Shown: piece by piece, positions 43,128-53,171 of the stretch
Position numbering within the stretch: the first letter of the stretch is position 1
Layout of the letters: every line of letters begins with the position of its first letter
DNA from: M0027 sp021713415
GTDB lineage: Bacteria; Pseudomonadota; Gammaproteobacteria; Francisellales; Francisellaceae
Reading direction: 5' to 3'
Assembly (NCBI GenBank): GCA_021713415.1
Contig: JAKJJQ010000010.1
Location: 7,619 to 71,618, forward strand
DNA length: 64,000 bases
Position numbers and translations under genes: made by a program
The notes under the pieces: generated by a model
The model's input: the letters and a program-made list of their open reading frames with translations, nothing else
Told to the model about the DNA's origin: nothing
The model's database searches: none

Positions 43128-46100
43128 TTAATCCACCCAAACCCTAGCATTAGCAAATAACTTCATCCATGGTGAATACTGATGTTTCTTCCAAACATTT
43201 GGATGCCATGATAATTGCATGGTTCTAAAAACACGCTCTGGATGTGGCATCATAATCGTATGACGGCCACTTTCTGTAGTAAATGCTGTAACCCCTTCAG
43301 GTGAGCCATTAGGATTGGCAGGGTATTTAGTTGCAATTTTTCCATCATAATCAACATATCTAAGTACAACATGCTTATCAGTTAATAGCGTTTGTAAATC
43401 ATTTTCGTTTTCAAAGCGTGCTCGACCTTCGCCATGAGAAACAACAATTGGTATTTTACAACCCTTTAAGCCTTTAAATAACAGTGAATTTGAATCCATC
43501 ACTTCAACCATGACTAATCTTGCTTCGTACTGCTCAGAGAAGTTACGTATAAAATCAGGCCAATGCGCTGCACCTGGAATTAATGATTTAATCTGAGAGA
43601 ACATTTGACAACCATTACAAACACCTAAACTAAAAGTATCTTCCCTTTCAAAAAACGCTTGAAATTGATTAGACAGTTGATCATTAAATAGAATTGATTT
43701 TGCCCAACCGCCACCAGCACCTAAGACATCACCATAAGAAAAACCGCCACAAGCAACTAATCCCTTCATTTCTTTTAAATTGATTCTTCCAGCAATTAAA
43801 TCACTCATATGAACATCAACAGCCTCAAAACTATTTAAATAAAAAGCAGCGGCCATTTCATTATGACTATTAACACCTTGTTCTCTTAATATAGCGACTT
43901 TAGGTTTTGCATCTAAATTTAGATAAGGCGAAGCTAAGTTTTCTTCCAAATCACAGCTTGAAAAAACAAACAAACCATGATCATTTTCATCTGTAATACG
44001 CTCATAAGCTTCATAAGCACATTGGCTATGATCCCTTAAGGATTGAATATTAAAGCTTACTTTTGACCAAGCTTTTTGTAATTGTGCACGTTCTACTTCT
44101 AAAATTATATCTAAATCATGCTCAATACGTAATACTTCTTCTTTATGAATTCCACCGATAATATGTGCATTTAACTTAAATGAATGCAAAGTATCTAATA
44201 TATGATCACGGTCGTTATGCTTAATTTGAATAACTGCACCTAACTCTTCATTAAATAAAACACTCACAGGTTCATCACCTAAAGCATCTAGATGAATGTC
44301 CATCCCGCATCGAGATGCAAACATCATTTCTGCTAAAGTTGCAATCAAACCACCATCTGAACGATCATGATAGGCTAATATTTTTCTATTATGATTTAAT
44401 AACTGAATTGCTGTGAAAAAGTTTTTTAATGTTTCTGTTTCAATATCTGGTGTATCCTCACCTAATTGATTGTAAACTTGTGCCAGCGCTGAACCACCCA
44501 AACGATTTTTTCCATTACTTAAATCAATAAACACCAAGCGAGTTTCACTGGCTGTATCTAGTGCCAATTGAGGTGTTAGTGTTTTTCTAACATCAATCAC
44601 TGGACTAAATGCTGTTATAATTAAAGACACAGGAGAGACAACTGATTTTTCTTCTCCCTTTCCATCCTGCCATCGACTTTGCATAGAAAGCGAATCCTTA
44701 CCAACAGGAATCGTTAAATCTAATTCAGGACAAAACGCTAACCCCACTGTTTTTACCATTTCAAAAAGATTGGCATCTTCACCTTCATAGCCACAAGCAG
44801 CCATCCAATTTGCTGAGAGTTTAATATCTGACAGATGTTCAATAGGTGCAGCTACTATATTCGTAATCGCCTCACCAATTGTAATACGGGCTGCTGCCTT
44901 TGGATTCATTAAAGCTAAGGTCGGTCGCTCACCCATTGCCATCGCCTCACCTGTAACGCCTGTATAACCACTAGCGGTTACAGCAACATCTGCAACTGGC
45001 ACTTGCCATGGGCCAACCATTTGATCGCGCACAGTCATTCCACCTACGCTACGATCGCCAATGGTAATTAAAAAGCTTTTATCTGCAACTGAAGGTAATG
45101 CTAATACACGAAAAGTTGCTTCTTCTATATCAATTAACTGGTAGTCCCACTGTGTTTTCAGATAAGGCCTTGTTAGGACATCTTTTGTTATTTTTGGTGG
45201 CTTACCTAATAAAACAGATAATGGCAAATCAATCACTTTTATTTGATTGACTGTATCTTCTAAGATAATTATTTCAGCTTCTGTTGCTTCACCGACAACA
45301 CTAAATGGACAACGTTCACGTTGTGCAATGGATTCAAATAATGCTAAGTTCTCTGGTAAGATTGCTAATACGAAACGCTCTTGTGATTCATTTGCCCAAA
45401 TCTCTAACGGTGACATTGATGGATCTGATATAGCAATTGCACTTAAGTCAAAATAAGCACCACGTTGGCAGTCTGCAACGAGTTCAGGCAATGCATTAGA
45501 TAAACCACCAGCACCAACATCATGGACACTAATAATTGGATTATCTTCTCCCATATTAAAACAAGACTCAATGACTTCATAGGCACGCCTTTGCATTTCA
45601 GGGTTATCACGTTGGACTGAGGCAAAATCTAAGCCCTCATTTATTTGGCCAGATGATACAGAAGATGCAGCACCTCCACCTAAACCAATGAGCATGCCAG
45701 GACCACCTAAAACGATCAGTTTAGCGCCTGGAGGAATTTGATTTTTATTCACTTGAGAAGCTCTAATATTACCATAGCCTCCAGCAATCATAATCGGCTT
45801 ATGATAACCTCTAACTTGGCCATCAATTACTTGTTCAAAAGTGCGAAAATAACCGCATAAATTTGCTCTCCCATATTCATTATTAAATGCAGCACCTCCT
45901 AATGGTGCTTCTAGCATAATATCTAAAGCTGATGCAATTCGACTTGGTTTACCATAGTTAAATTCCCATGGTTCTAGTATCCCTGGTATATTAAGATTAG
46001 ACACGGTATAACCAGTTAAACCTGCTTTCATTTTTGCCCCACGACCTGTAGCAACTTCATCTCTAATTTCACCACCAGATCCTGTAGCTGCGCCTGGATA

Positions 46101-47015
46101 AGGAGAAATAGCAGTTGGATGGTTATGCGTTTCTACTTTCATTTGAATGTGCATAGGCTCTTCTGATAACTCATAAGTATGGTCATCTTGATGTTTTAAT
46201 AGCCACTTATTTGTATAACCTTCAATCACTGCTGAGTTATCCGTATAAGCAGATAACACACCATCACTATGGTGCTGATAAGTATTTTGAATCATCTGAA
46301 ATAAACTTTTATCTTGCTTATGTCCATCAATTAACCAATCAGCTTTAAAAATTTTATGTCGACAGTGTTCTGAGTTTGCCTGTGCAAACATCATTAACTC
46401 TACATCAGTTGGGTTACGATTAAGTTCGATGTAATTATCATATAAATAGTCAATCTCATCCTCTGATAATGCTAAACCTAAACTTTGGTTGATATTAACT
46501 AATGCTATTTTACCCTGATTAAGCATATCGATTGTTTTCATTTGACAACGCTGCTCTAAAGATTCAAATAATGCTATTTGATCAAGTTGAAAATAGTAGC
46601 TTTCAGTCATTCGATCATATAAACAATTAGCAATTAACTTTAAAGAAGCTTCATCCAATTGTTGATTACTCTGAATATAATAAACAATACCGCGCTCTAT
46701 GCGATTAATTGATGACAATCCACAATTATGCATAATCTCTGTTGCTTTTGATGACCATGGTGAAATGCTACCTAATCTAGGTAGAACTAAAATTAATTGG
46801 CCATCTCTATTTTCAAGTGGTTGATTTGCTCCATAGCTTAATAAAGCTTTAAGCTTTTTAGTTTCATCTGTTGTTAGTTCACTTTTAATATCGACAAAAT
46901 GGACATATTCTGCATTGATCGCATCAATACGCTGATCAATTTGTTGCAATTGCGTTAAATAACGTGATTGATCAAAATTTGATAACGCACCATTACCATA
47001 AAAAGTTTGCATCAT
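43128..47015 (-). CDS. purL: Phosphoribosylformylglycinamidine synthase (large PurL)
   Basis: The 1295-residue enzyme is the large gammaproteobacterial type with fused subunits: N-terminal PurS-like region, FGAM synthetase core (for example FAQANSEHCRHKIF, KVETHNHPTAISPYPGAATGSGGEIRDE, and the second half with GDRSVGGMTVRDQMVGPWQVPVADVA), and a C-terminal class I glutamine amidotransferase with Cys in LGVCNGCQM and His/Glu in MMPHPERVF. It catalyses the fourth step of purine synthesis using ATP and glutamine. The gene stands alone; no purine cluster is adjacent. Length matches E. coli PurL. Confidence 0.98.
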   Translation of the reverse strand: MMQTFYGNGALSNFDQSRYLTQLQQIDQRIDAINAEYVHFVDIKSELTTDETKKLKALLSYGANQPLENRDGQLILVLPRLGSISPWSSKATEIMHNCGLSSINRIERGIVYYIQSNQQLDEASLKLIANCLYDRMTESYYFQLDQIALFESLEQRCQMKTIDMLNQGKIALVNINQSLGLALSEDEIDYLYDNYIELNRNPTDVELMMFAQANSEHCRHKIFKADWLIDGHKQDKSLFQMIQNTYQHHSDGVLSAYTDNSAVIEGYTNKWLLKHQDDHTYELSEEPMHIQMKVETHNHPTAISPYPGAATGSGGEIRDEVATGRGAKMKAGLTGYTVSNLNIPGILEPWEFNYGKPSRIASALDIMLEAPLGGAAFNNEYGRANLCGYFRTFEQVIDGQVRGYHKPIMIAGGYGNIRASQVNKNQIPPGAKLIVLGGPGMLIGLGGGAASSVSSGQINEGLDFASVQRDNPEMQRRAYEVIESCFNMGEDNPIISVHDVGAGGLSNALPELVADCQRGAYFDLSAIAISDPSMSPLEIWANESQERFVLAILPENLALFESIAQRERCPFSVVGEATEAEIIILEDTVNQIKVIDLPLSVLLGKPPKITKDVLTRPYLKTQWDYQLIDIEEATFRVLALPSVADKSFLITIGDRSVGGMTVRDQMVGPWQVPVADVAVTASGYTGVTGEAMAMGERPTLALMNPKAAARITIGEAITNIVAAPIEHLSDIKLSANWMAACGYEGEDANLFEMVKTVGLAFCPELDLTIPVGKDSLSMQSRWQDGKGEEKSVVSPVSLIITAFSPVIDVRKTLTPQLALDTASETRLVFIDLSNGKNRLGGSALAQVYNQLGEDTPDIETETLKNFFTAIQLLNHNRKILAYHDRSDGGLIATLAEMMFASRCGMDIHLDALGDEPVSVLFNEELGAVIQIKHNDRDHILDTLHSFKLNAHIIGGIHKEEVLRIEHDLDIILEVERAQLQKAWSKVSFNIQSLRDHSQCAYEAYERITDENDHGLFVFSSCDLEENLASPYLNLDAKPKVAILREQGVNSHNEMAAAFYLNSFEAVDVHMSDLIAGRINLKEMKGLVACGGFSYGDVLGAGGGWAKSILFNDQLSNQFQAFFEREDTFSLGVCNGCQMFSQIKSLIPGAAHWPDFIRNFSEQYEARLVMVEVMDSNSLLFKGLKGCKIPIVVSHGEGRARFENENDLQTLLTDKHVVLRYVDYDGKIATKYPANPNGSPEGVTAFTTESGRHTIMMPHPERVFRTMQLSWHPNVWKKHQYSPWMKLFANARVWVD

Positions 47016-47104
47016 TTAATATCTCCAGCTTTAATGTTTAAATGATTAAAGGATATAAAGTTTACTTGAATCAAAGTCGATTTTTCCAAGTATCTAAAGA
47101 GCAT

Positions 47105-47148
47105 AAAAATATATCAGTACTAGCTATTGCTTTGAGTGCTACTGTACT
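47105..47148 (-). terminator. Possible terminator in the gap after the small exported protein gene
   Basis: AGTAC(AG)TAGC and GCTAGTACT pair with a two-base bulge (47116-47148), followed on the minus strand by GATATATTTTT. It lies about 60 bases after the gene ending at 47207. Weak. No other feature was recognised between 47016 and 47206. Confidence 0.3.
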
Positions 47149-47206
47149 AAAAATATCTTTAAGCGACAACTATTGTGTTTGTAAGATTTAAAAATATCCT
47201 TTAGAT

Positions 47207-47653
47207 TTAATATCCTTCAACAATTTGAAATACACAGTCTTTATTCTGACTACGAATACATTGATTATTCTTCCAGTATTCGCCATAGCCTCCAGACATC
47301 GCTTTATGATAGGAAAAATTCAGTTTAGACATGGTTAAACGAATAATATTATTATCACCACCACTTGCTGTATAATCACAAAAAATCAAACAAGTCTTAG
47401 CATCACCATCACAGGCTAGTACTGCTTTTTTAAATTTAAGTGCTTTGACACCTACAGAGCGATGAATAGCAGCCCCTTGCCACTGGATTGATAAACCATT
47501 GATATAAGTTGTTGCTTCAAAAGAGCCATCTCTTTGAATCGCTACTTGATTAAATGCTGGGCAATGATATGAAACAGGGTATTGAATAAAGCCATCTGCA
47601 AAGCCTGTGATAGGCAAACATACAACTGTTATGACAAATAGCTTCTTTATCAT
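47207..47653 (-). CDS. Small exported protein, possibly DUF3757-like
   Basis: The 148-residue protein has a signal peptide (MIKKLFVITVVCLPITGFA) and a mature domain with five Cys residues (YHCPAFNQ, VLACDGDAKTCLIFCDY, NNQCIRSQNKDCVF). The YxCP start, a central strand with SIQWQGAA, the FKKAVLACDG segment and a C(D/E)Y motif resemble the DUF3757 family of small exported proteins, whose function is unknown; I am not sure of this match. It is separated from purL and the mla operon by gaps of about 190-220 bases, so it is probably transcribed alone. Confidence 0.55.
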   Translation of the reverse strand: MIKKLFVITVVCLPITGFADGFIQYPVSYHCPAFNQVAIQRDGSFEATTYINGLSIQWQGAAIHRSVGVKALKFKKAVLACDGDAKTCLIFCDYTASGGDNNIIRLTMSKLNFSYHKAMSGGYGEYWKNNQCIRSQNKDCVFQIVEGY

Positions 47654-47872
47654 CTTATGACTACCTCATTCTGCACCCTAGTTTTGTTATACTTGTATTT
47701 CCCCTTACCTTAAATTAAGTATACCAAAAATACAAAATATTGCCTTTTTATTTAAAATATATCTTTTTTATCCCTATGTGTTTTATTGCCTATGTAACTT
47801 GAATGATCATAAGTAGCCATTTAGCACAAAATTCGCTATGATAACTACAATTTTAATGACAAAGTTTATTAA

Positions 47873-48679
47873 GTGGGTCTTAACTTGTCGGTTATCACAT
47901 TTGAGAATGTTGACTTCTACCGAGGTAGTCGCACGATCTTTAAGCAAATTAGTTTTCAAATTCCAAAGGGAAAAATTACAGTTATATTAGGACCAAGCGG
48001 CTGTGGGAAAACAACCACTTTGCACTTAATTGGTGGTTTGATACGCCCTCAAACAGGGTCTATTTGTGTATTTGATAAAGACATTAATCAAATTAAACGC
48101 AAACAACTAATGGCGCTAAGACAACGTATGGGGGTTTTATTCCAGTCGGGTGCTTTATTTACCCAAATGTCTGTTTATGATAATGTCGCTTTCCCCTTAC
48201 GTCAAAATACAAATCTTTCTGAAGCAATCATTAAAAATATTGTTTTAATGAAACTTGAAGCTGTTGGTTTACGTAATACTTATCAATTAATGCCTAGCGA
48301 ACTTTCAGGTGGCATGGCAAGGCGTGTTGCTTTAGCAAGAGCCATTGCACTTGATCCTGATATTATGCTTTATGATGAACCATTTACTGGCCAGGACCCT
48401 ATCTCTTTTCACGTTATTTTAAAATTAATTAAAACACTTAATGATGCTCTTGATATGACATCTATTGTTGTATCCCACGATATTGATGAGGCACTAAGTA
48501 TTGCAGATTATGTAATTGTCACAGCAAATAAGTCAATTATGGGCTGTGGTAGTCCTGATGAAATAAGGTCATCTGACTCAGCATTTGTAAGACAGTTTTT
48601 AAATGGTAATATCGATGGGCCAGTTGCCTTCCATTATCCTGGTGCTTCATTTAAAGAGTTAATAGAGCTTAAGGACTAA
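47873..48679 (+). CDS. mlaF: Phospholipid ABC transporter ATPase MlaF
   Basis: The 268-residue ATPase has Walker A GPSGCGKTTT, the Q-loop QSGALF, the signature LSGGMARRVALARA, Walker B IMLYDEPFTGQDP and the switch His in VVSHD. It powers MlaFEDB, which moves phospholipids between the outer and inner membrane and keeps outer membrane asymmetry. The start shown is GTG at 47873; a TTG at 47885 is a close alternative, and the ribosome binding site is weak for both. It is the first gene of mlaFEDCB-ibaG-murA. Confidence 0.95.
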   Translation: MGLNLSVITFENVDFYRGSRTIFKQISFQIPKGKITVILGPSGCGKTTTLHLIGGLIRPQTGSICVFDKDINQIKRKQLMALRQRMGVLFQSGALFTQMSVYDNVAFPLRQNTNLSEAIIKNIVLMKLEAVGLRNTYQLMPSELSGGMARRVALARAIALDPDIMLYDEPFTGQDPISFHVILKLIKTLNDALDMTSIVVSHDIDEALSIADYVIVTANKSIMGCGSPDEIRSSDSAFVRQFLNGNIDGPVAFHYPGASFKELIELKD

Positions 48680-48685
48680 AGAGTA

Positions 48686-49450
48686 ATGATTAACTTTACC
48701 CAATCAATAGGGCGCTATTTTCTAAATAAAACGCAAGCACTGGGCGAGGCGTTTTTATTTTTATTACAGAGTATTTTTGGACCAGTAAAAATACGCCAAA
48801 GTATTCAGCAAATTTATGCAACTGGTTTTAATTCATTAACCATTATTGTTGTCTCAGCTATCTTTATTGGTTTTGTTTTAGGCTTACAAGGTTACTATAC
48901 TTTAACTAAATTTAGTGCAGAATCTGCAGTAGGACCTATGGTTGCATTAAGTGTTTTACGTGAATTAGGCCCTGTAGTGACAGCGCTTTTATTTGCAGGA
49001 CGAGCAGGTAGTGCCTTAACATCAGAAATTGGTCTTATGAAAGCAACTGAACAACTCTCAAGCTTAACAATGATGGGTGTTGACCCAATTCGCTATATTA
49101 TTGCGCCACGATTTTGGGGTGGTCAAATTGCAATGCCTTTACTGAATATTATTTTTTGTGCTGTTGCTGTATTATCTGGTTACTGGGTATGTGTCGGCTT
49201 ACTTGGTGTCTATAGCGGTACTTACTGGGGTAATATGCAATCATCTGTTTTATTTTTTGATGATATTGTCACTGGCATTATTAAGAGTATTGTATTTGGT
49301 TTTGCTGTTACTTGGGTTAGTATTTATCAAGGTTATTTTTGCCAAGCTAATTCTCAAGGCATTGCAAAAGCCACCACTAAAACAGTTGTCTACTCCTCTT
49401 TATTAGTTTTAGGGCTAGACTTCTTATTAACAGCCATGATGTTTAAATAA
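48686..49450 (+). CDS. mlaE: Phospholipid transporter permease MlaE
   Basis: The 254-residue inner membrane protein has five to six predicted helices with MlaE/YrbE motifs: IGFVLGLQGYYTLTKFSAESAVGPMVALSVLRELGPVVTALLFAGRAGSALTSEIGLMKATEQ. It forms the permease core with MlaF, MlaB and MlaD. It follows mlaF by six bases. Confidence 0.96.
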   Translation: MINFTQSIGRYFLNKTQALGEAFLFLLQSIFGPVKIRQSIQQIYATGFNSLTIIVVSAIFIGFVLGLQGYYTLTKFSAESAVGPMVALSVLRELGPVVTALLFAGRAGSALTSEIGLMKATEQLSSLTMMGVDPIRYIIAPRFWGGQIAMPLLNIIFCAVAVLSGYWVCVGLLGVYSGTYWGNMQSSVLFFDDIVTGIIKSIVFGFAVTWVSIYQGYFCQANSQGIAKATTKTVVYSSLLVLGLDFLLTAMMFK

Positions 49451-49465
49451 TAAATTAAGGGTTTT

Positions 49466-49939
49466 ATGATGTATAAAAAATCTTATGAAATGGCGGTTGG
49501 TTTATTTGTCATTATCGCAATTATTGCATTAATTTTTCTTGCAATGAAAGTCAGTGGTCTTGGCTTTAAAGATATTACAGGCCAAAAAACCTATACAGTA
49601 ACAGCTGATTTTACCAATATCGGTGCACTAAAGCCCAATGCAGCTGTACGTATAGCTGGTGTACAAGTCGGTACTGTCTCTAATATTTCTCTTAACCCTA
49701 CAACTTTCGCTGCAGTTGTGACAATGAAAATTAATACTCAGTTTCATCAAATTCCAGAAAATTCATCAGCAGGCATTCAAACCAGTGGTTTATTAGGTGA
49801 AAGTTATATCGGTATCGCACCTGGCTTTTCACCCGGTAACCTAAAAAATGGGGATCGCATCGTTACTACCTATCCTGCAATTGATTTTACATCATTAATT
49901 AACACATTCGTATCATCTAGTGGAGATAAAGAAAAATGA
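49466..49939 (+). CDS. mlaD: MCE-domain protein MlaD
   Basis: The 157-residue protein has one N-terminal membrane helix (about 10-30) and a single MCE domain (YTVTADFTNIGALKPNAAVRIAGVQVGTVSNI and TSGLLGESYIGIAPG). MlaD forms a hexamer bound to MlaE and faces the periplasm. Two in-frame ATG codons (49466, 49469) are possible. Its end overlaps the mlaC start by four bases. Confidence 0.96.
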   Translation: MMYKKSYEMAVGLFVIIAIIALIFLAMKVSGLGFKDITGQKTYTVTADFTNIGALKPNAAVRIAGVQVGTVSNISLNPTTFAAVVTMKINTQFHQIPENSSAGIQTSGLLGESYIGIAPGFSPGNLKNGDRIVTTYPAIDFTSLINTFVSSSGDKEK

Positions 49940-50601
49940 AATACTTAAAATTAATCATCGTTCCTATACTAACTATGGGTTTAATTTCAGTTAATTATGC
50001 CGAACATACAACAAAAACAACAACGGTCGTTGATAACCAAACGAATGCAACAGCAATTAACCCAAATAACCCTGTTTCAATTATTCAAGGCTCATTTGGC
50101 AAACTTCAAGAACTTGTCAGTCAGCAGTCACAAGAAATTGAAAAAAATCCACAAATTCTTGTACATTTAGTTAACCAATATTTTATCCCTTATGTTGATG
50201 AAGATGTTATGGCAGGTTATGCTGTTGGTATTAAATGGCGAAGTGCAACAGCAAAAGAGAAAAAAGAATTTATTGATCAGTTTATTACATTATTAGCACG
50301 CTTTTATGCCAAAACAGTCACTAAAGTTGGTAATTATGAATTAAAAATCACACCAATTTCACCTGATTCAATTAAAAACAAACAATATATTACTGTCAAA
50401 GGAGAGATTGTTAATAAAACCAATAATAATGCTTCACCATTAGAGATTAAAATGATTCGCAGTGATAATACTTGGAAAACTTATGATATTGTTGTTGGTG
50501 GTGTGAGTATTCTAAATAACTACCGTGAACAATTCCAACAAGCAACAAGCATGTTGCAATTAATCACGCGCTTAACCCAAATGAATGCTAAAGGCGCCTA
50601 A
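49936..50601 (+). CDS. mlaC: Periplasmic phospholipid-binding protein MlaC
   Basis: The 221-residue protein has a signal peptide (about 1-22) and the MlaC fold: VNQYFIPYVDEDVMAGYAVG, EFIDQFITLLARFYAKTV, and KTYDIVVGGVSILNNYREQFQ. It ferries phospholipids between MlaA at the outer membrane and the MlaFEDB complex. It overlaps mlaD by four bases. A Thr/Asn-rich linker after the signal peptide is a small peculiarity. Confidence 0.95.
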   Translation: MKYLKLIIVPILTMGLISVNYAEHTTKTTTVVDNQTNATAINPNNPVSIIQGSFGKLQELVSQQSQEIEKNPQILVHLVNQYFIPYVDEDVMAGYAVGIKWRSATAKEKKEFIDQFITLLARFYAKTVTKVGNYELKITPISPDSIKNKQYITVKGEIVNKTNNNASPLEIKMIRSDNTWKTYDIVVGGVSILNNYREQFQQATSMLQLITRLTQMNAKGA

Positions 50602-50605
50602 AACC

Positions 50606-50914
50606 ATGATTGACATTCAGAGGAATGAACAAACAATCACTTGGCAGATAAATGATTCGTTATGCTTTGGTAGCGTTATGCCAATTGAACAAAAAGCCTT
50701 AACACTTTATGGAGAACTTAATAAAAATATACGCACCTGGGTTATTGATATTAATATGACTAAAGCCATTGATAGTGCAGGTTTAAGTTGGTTGTTACTA
50801 CAAAAATCATTAGCTATGAAACACAATCTAACATTAAAAATCACTGGCTTAAGCACTAACCCAAAAGCATCTGAACTTGCAAAAGTTCAAGGTGTTTATA
50901 ACCTTCTAGTGTAA
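50606..50914 (+). CDS. mlaB: STAS-domain protein MlaB
   Basis: The 102-residue protein has the STAS fold with the IDINMTKAIDSAGLSWLLLQKS core, as in MlaB, the cytoplasmic regulatory subunit of MlaFEDB. I chose the ATG at 50606, four bases after the mlaC stop; an in-frame ATG at 50585 overlaps mlaC. It lies between mlaC and ibaG, the E. coli order. Confidence 0.9.
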   Translation: MIDIQRNEQTITWQINDSLCFGSVMPIEQKALTLYGELNKNIRTWVIDINMTKAIDSAGLSWLLLQKSLAMKHNLTLKITGLSTNPKASELAKVQGVYNLLV

Positions 50915-50993
50915 ATTTTTTGACATAATCCTTGCAAACTTGCAGCCCAATTTGAATAATACCATAAAACCACGAATAATTGGATTAGCTCAA

Positions 50994-51245
50994 ATGGATG
51001 CAATCAAACTTAAAGAACTTATAGAAACGGGCATTGATCACTCACAAGCATTGGTACAATCAGATGATAATGTCCATTTTGAAGCCATTGTCATTAGTGA
51101 TGCTTTTGAAAAAATACTCAGTAAAGTCAAGCAACAACAGCTGGTATATCAAGTCTTAAACGACTATATTAGAAGTGGAGAGATTCACGCAATCGCATTA
51201 AAAACTTATACCCCAAAGCAATGGCATGCACTAAATAATGAATGA
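50994..51245 (+). CDS. ibaG: BolA-family protein IbaG
   Basis: The 83-residue protein is a BolA/IbaG homologue: LKELIETGIDHSQALVQSDDNVHFEAIVISDAFEKI, then VKQQQLVYQVLNDYIRSGEIHAIALKTYTPKQW. BolA proteins act with monothiol glutaredoxins in Fe-S and acid-stress roles. I chose the ATG at 50994, which gives the E. coli length; an in-frame TTG at 50940 lacks family support. It overlaps the murA start by eight bases, so translation is coupled, in the standard mlaB-ibaG-murA order. Confidence 0.9.
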   Translation: MDAIKLKELIETGIDHSQALVQSDDNVHFEAIVISDAFEKILSKVKQQQLVYQVLNDYIRSGEIHAIALKTYTPKQWHALNNE

Positions 51246-52554
51246 TACATTGATAATTTCAGGTGGTAACACCTTAGAAGGCACAGTAAAAATTTCAGGC
51301 GCAAAAAACGCAGCCTTACCCTTACTTGCTGCAAGCTTATTAACAGAGCAAAGTGTTATGCTTTGTAATGTGCCATCTTTAACCGATGTTGAGCATTTTA
51401 AATTAATTCTAAAACAATTAGGTGTTCATCTGACTGAGACAAGTGAGACAACCACCTTAACAGCCAACACGATTAAACAACAAATCATTGACTTTGCAGA
51501 AGCTAAGGCAATGCGTGCTTCTGTTTTATTTTTAGGTCCCCTACTAAGCCGTCTTGGTGAAGTTGCCATTTGTCTACCTGGTGGTTGTAATATAGGCTTA
51601 CGCCCAATTGACCAACATTTACAAGCATTGAGCTTAATGGGTGCTGAATTTCATATTAATAATGGCATTGTTTATGCCAAAAAAAAATCAACGAAACTAC
51701 ATGGTGCAGATATTACATTTACCATGCCTACAGTAACTGGCACTGAGAATGTTATTATGGCAGCAACGATTGCTGAAGGTATTACCACAATAAAAAATGC
51801 AGCTAAAGAACCTGAAGTTATTGACTTATGTAAACTATTAAATGCTATGGGTGCTAAAATAAAAGGTGCTGGTACAGCTAAAATACAAATCAGTGGTGTT
51901 CCAAGACTTCATAGCGCATGCCATACAATCATTCCTGACAGAATTGAAACAGGCACTTATCTTATCAGTGCGCTTGCAACGAATAGCTTAGTTGAACTAA
52001 CAAACACTAACCCTAAATTACTAACGACTGAATTAAACCACTTCAAACAAATGGGTGCAAAAATTAGCACTGCAAAATCTAAAATTAAGATATACCCAAG
52101 TCTTAATGAATTGATTGGCATCAACTTAACAACTCAAGCCTACCCTGGCTTTTCAACCGATTTACAAGCACCAACAATGCTATTACATAGCCTTGCAAAA
52201 GGACAAAGCACAATTACCGAAAACATATTTGATAACCGCTTTCATCACGTAAACGCGTTAAATCAAATGAATGCTAATCTTAATATTTCAAGTAATCATG
52301 TATTTTGTCAAGGTCATAGTAAATTATATGCATCTGAAGTCACTGCAACCGATTTAAGGGCTTCAGCTTGTCTTACAATTGCTGGATTAGTTGCAGAAGG
52401 TAAAAGCTATATTCATCATATTAATTACCTTGACCGTGGTTATAGTCAATTTGATAAAAAACTTCAATCTCTTGGTGCAAATATTAAACGAATAGAAACA
52501 AGTTCATTGCCTAAGTGTGAAACCTTTGCTAGAACTACATTATATGCAAGCTAA
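51238..52554 (+). CDS. murA: UDP-N-acetylglucosamine 1-carboxyvinyltransferase
   Basis: The 438-residue enzyme has LEGTVKISGAKNAALPLLAA at the start, the active-site loop LPGGCNIGLRPID with Cys117 (the fosfomycin target), and repeated EPSP-synthase-like folds. It starts peptidoglycan synthesis by transferring enolpyruvate to UDP-GlcNAc. It is about 19 residues longer at the C-terminus than the usual 419. Cys117 rather than Asp predicts fosfomycin sensitivity at the target. Confidence 0.98.
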   Translation: MNDTLIISGGNTLEGTVKISGAKNAALPLLAASLLTEQSVMLCNVPSLTDVEHFKLILKQLGVHLTETSETTTLTANTIKQQIIDFAEAKAMRASVLFLGPLLSRLGEVAICLPGGCNIGLRPIDQHLQALSLMGAEFHINNGIVYAKKKSTKLHGADITFTMPTVTGTENVIMAATIAEGITTIKNAAKEPEVIDLCKLLNAMGAKIKGAGTAKIQISGVPRLHSACHTIIPDRIETGTYLISALATNSLVELTNTNPKLLTTELNHFKQMGAKISTAKSKIKIYPSLNELIGINLTTQAYPGFSTDLQAPTMLLHSLAKGQSTITENIFDNRFHHVNALNQMNANLNISSNHVFCQGHSKLYASEVTATDLRASACLTIAGLVAEGKSYIHHINYLDRGYSQFDKKLQSLGANIKRIETSSLPKCETFARTTLYAS

Positions 52555-52571
52555 ATAAGAGATAGTTCAAA

Positions 52572-53006
52572 TTGATGCAACAACTATTACTATATCCAGT
52601 ATTTGTATTAATGATTTTTACGCTAATCAGCTTATTTATTAGTCTTTTCTCAAAAGTACAAGCGATTCGTGATGGCTCTTTACCAATTACTGATTTAAAC
52701 GAATTGGAATATGCCAGAGCAGAAAGTGAAAGCCATCATGCAAAAACAACGGCCTACCATTTTCAAGATTTATGTAGACTACCAATTTTATTTTATATCA
52801 CCATTATTTTATTAATTTATCTTCATATCGAAGATTATTTATTTTTAATTTTAAGTTGGCTTTATGTTGCAGCAACATTGATTCACTCATTAATCTATTT
52901 AACCTATAATCGATTCACGCACAGACTAAGCGCTTTTTTAATTGCCAATAGTTTCTTAACCGTCTTAGTTATCTTAACGCTGATTGAGATGATTAAACAT
53001 TCATAA
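52572..53006 (+). CDS. MAPEG-family membrane protein
   Basis: The 144-residue protein has four predicted helices and the MAPEG pattern: a first helix, a loop with AESESHHAKTTAYHFQDLCRLPILFYI, then helices ending WLYVAATLIHSLIYLTYNRFTHRLSAFLIAN. The N/RxxE...QDLCRxPILFY region resembles the family's conserved motif. The bacterial role is usually unknown. It is 17 bases after murA, likely in the same transcript. Confidence 0.8.
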   Translation: MMQQLLLYPVFVLMIFTLISLFISLFSKVQAIRDGSLPITDLNELEYARAESESHHAKTTAYHFQDLCRLPILFYITIILLIYLHIEDYLFLILSWLYVAATLIHSLIYLTYNRFTHRLSAFLIANSFLTVLVILTLIEMIKHS

Positions 53007-53171
53007 AAAATCATTACAAAATTATTTGATGCCATGCTTTATTATAGCAACGACACTCTCTCTTATTTTATTTCAAATATTTCAATTTAATGATAAAAAT
53101 TACTTTTTAAATGAATTTAGATCAATTAATCTTCTAACATACTATTTAACATGACAAAGGAAGTCTTTAAC

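Noticed and set aside
47688..47735. Inverted repeats TATACTT/AAGTATA and TTGTATTT/AAATACAA before the mla operon
   Set aside because: The spacers are long and the sequence is AT-rich; too weak to call a site. No other feature was recognised in this 219-base gap.
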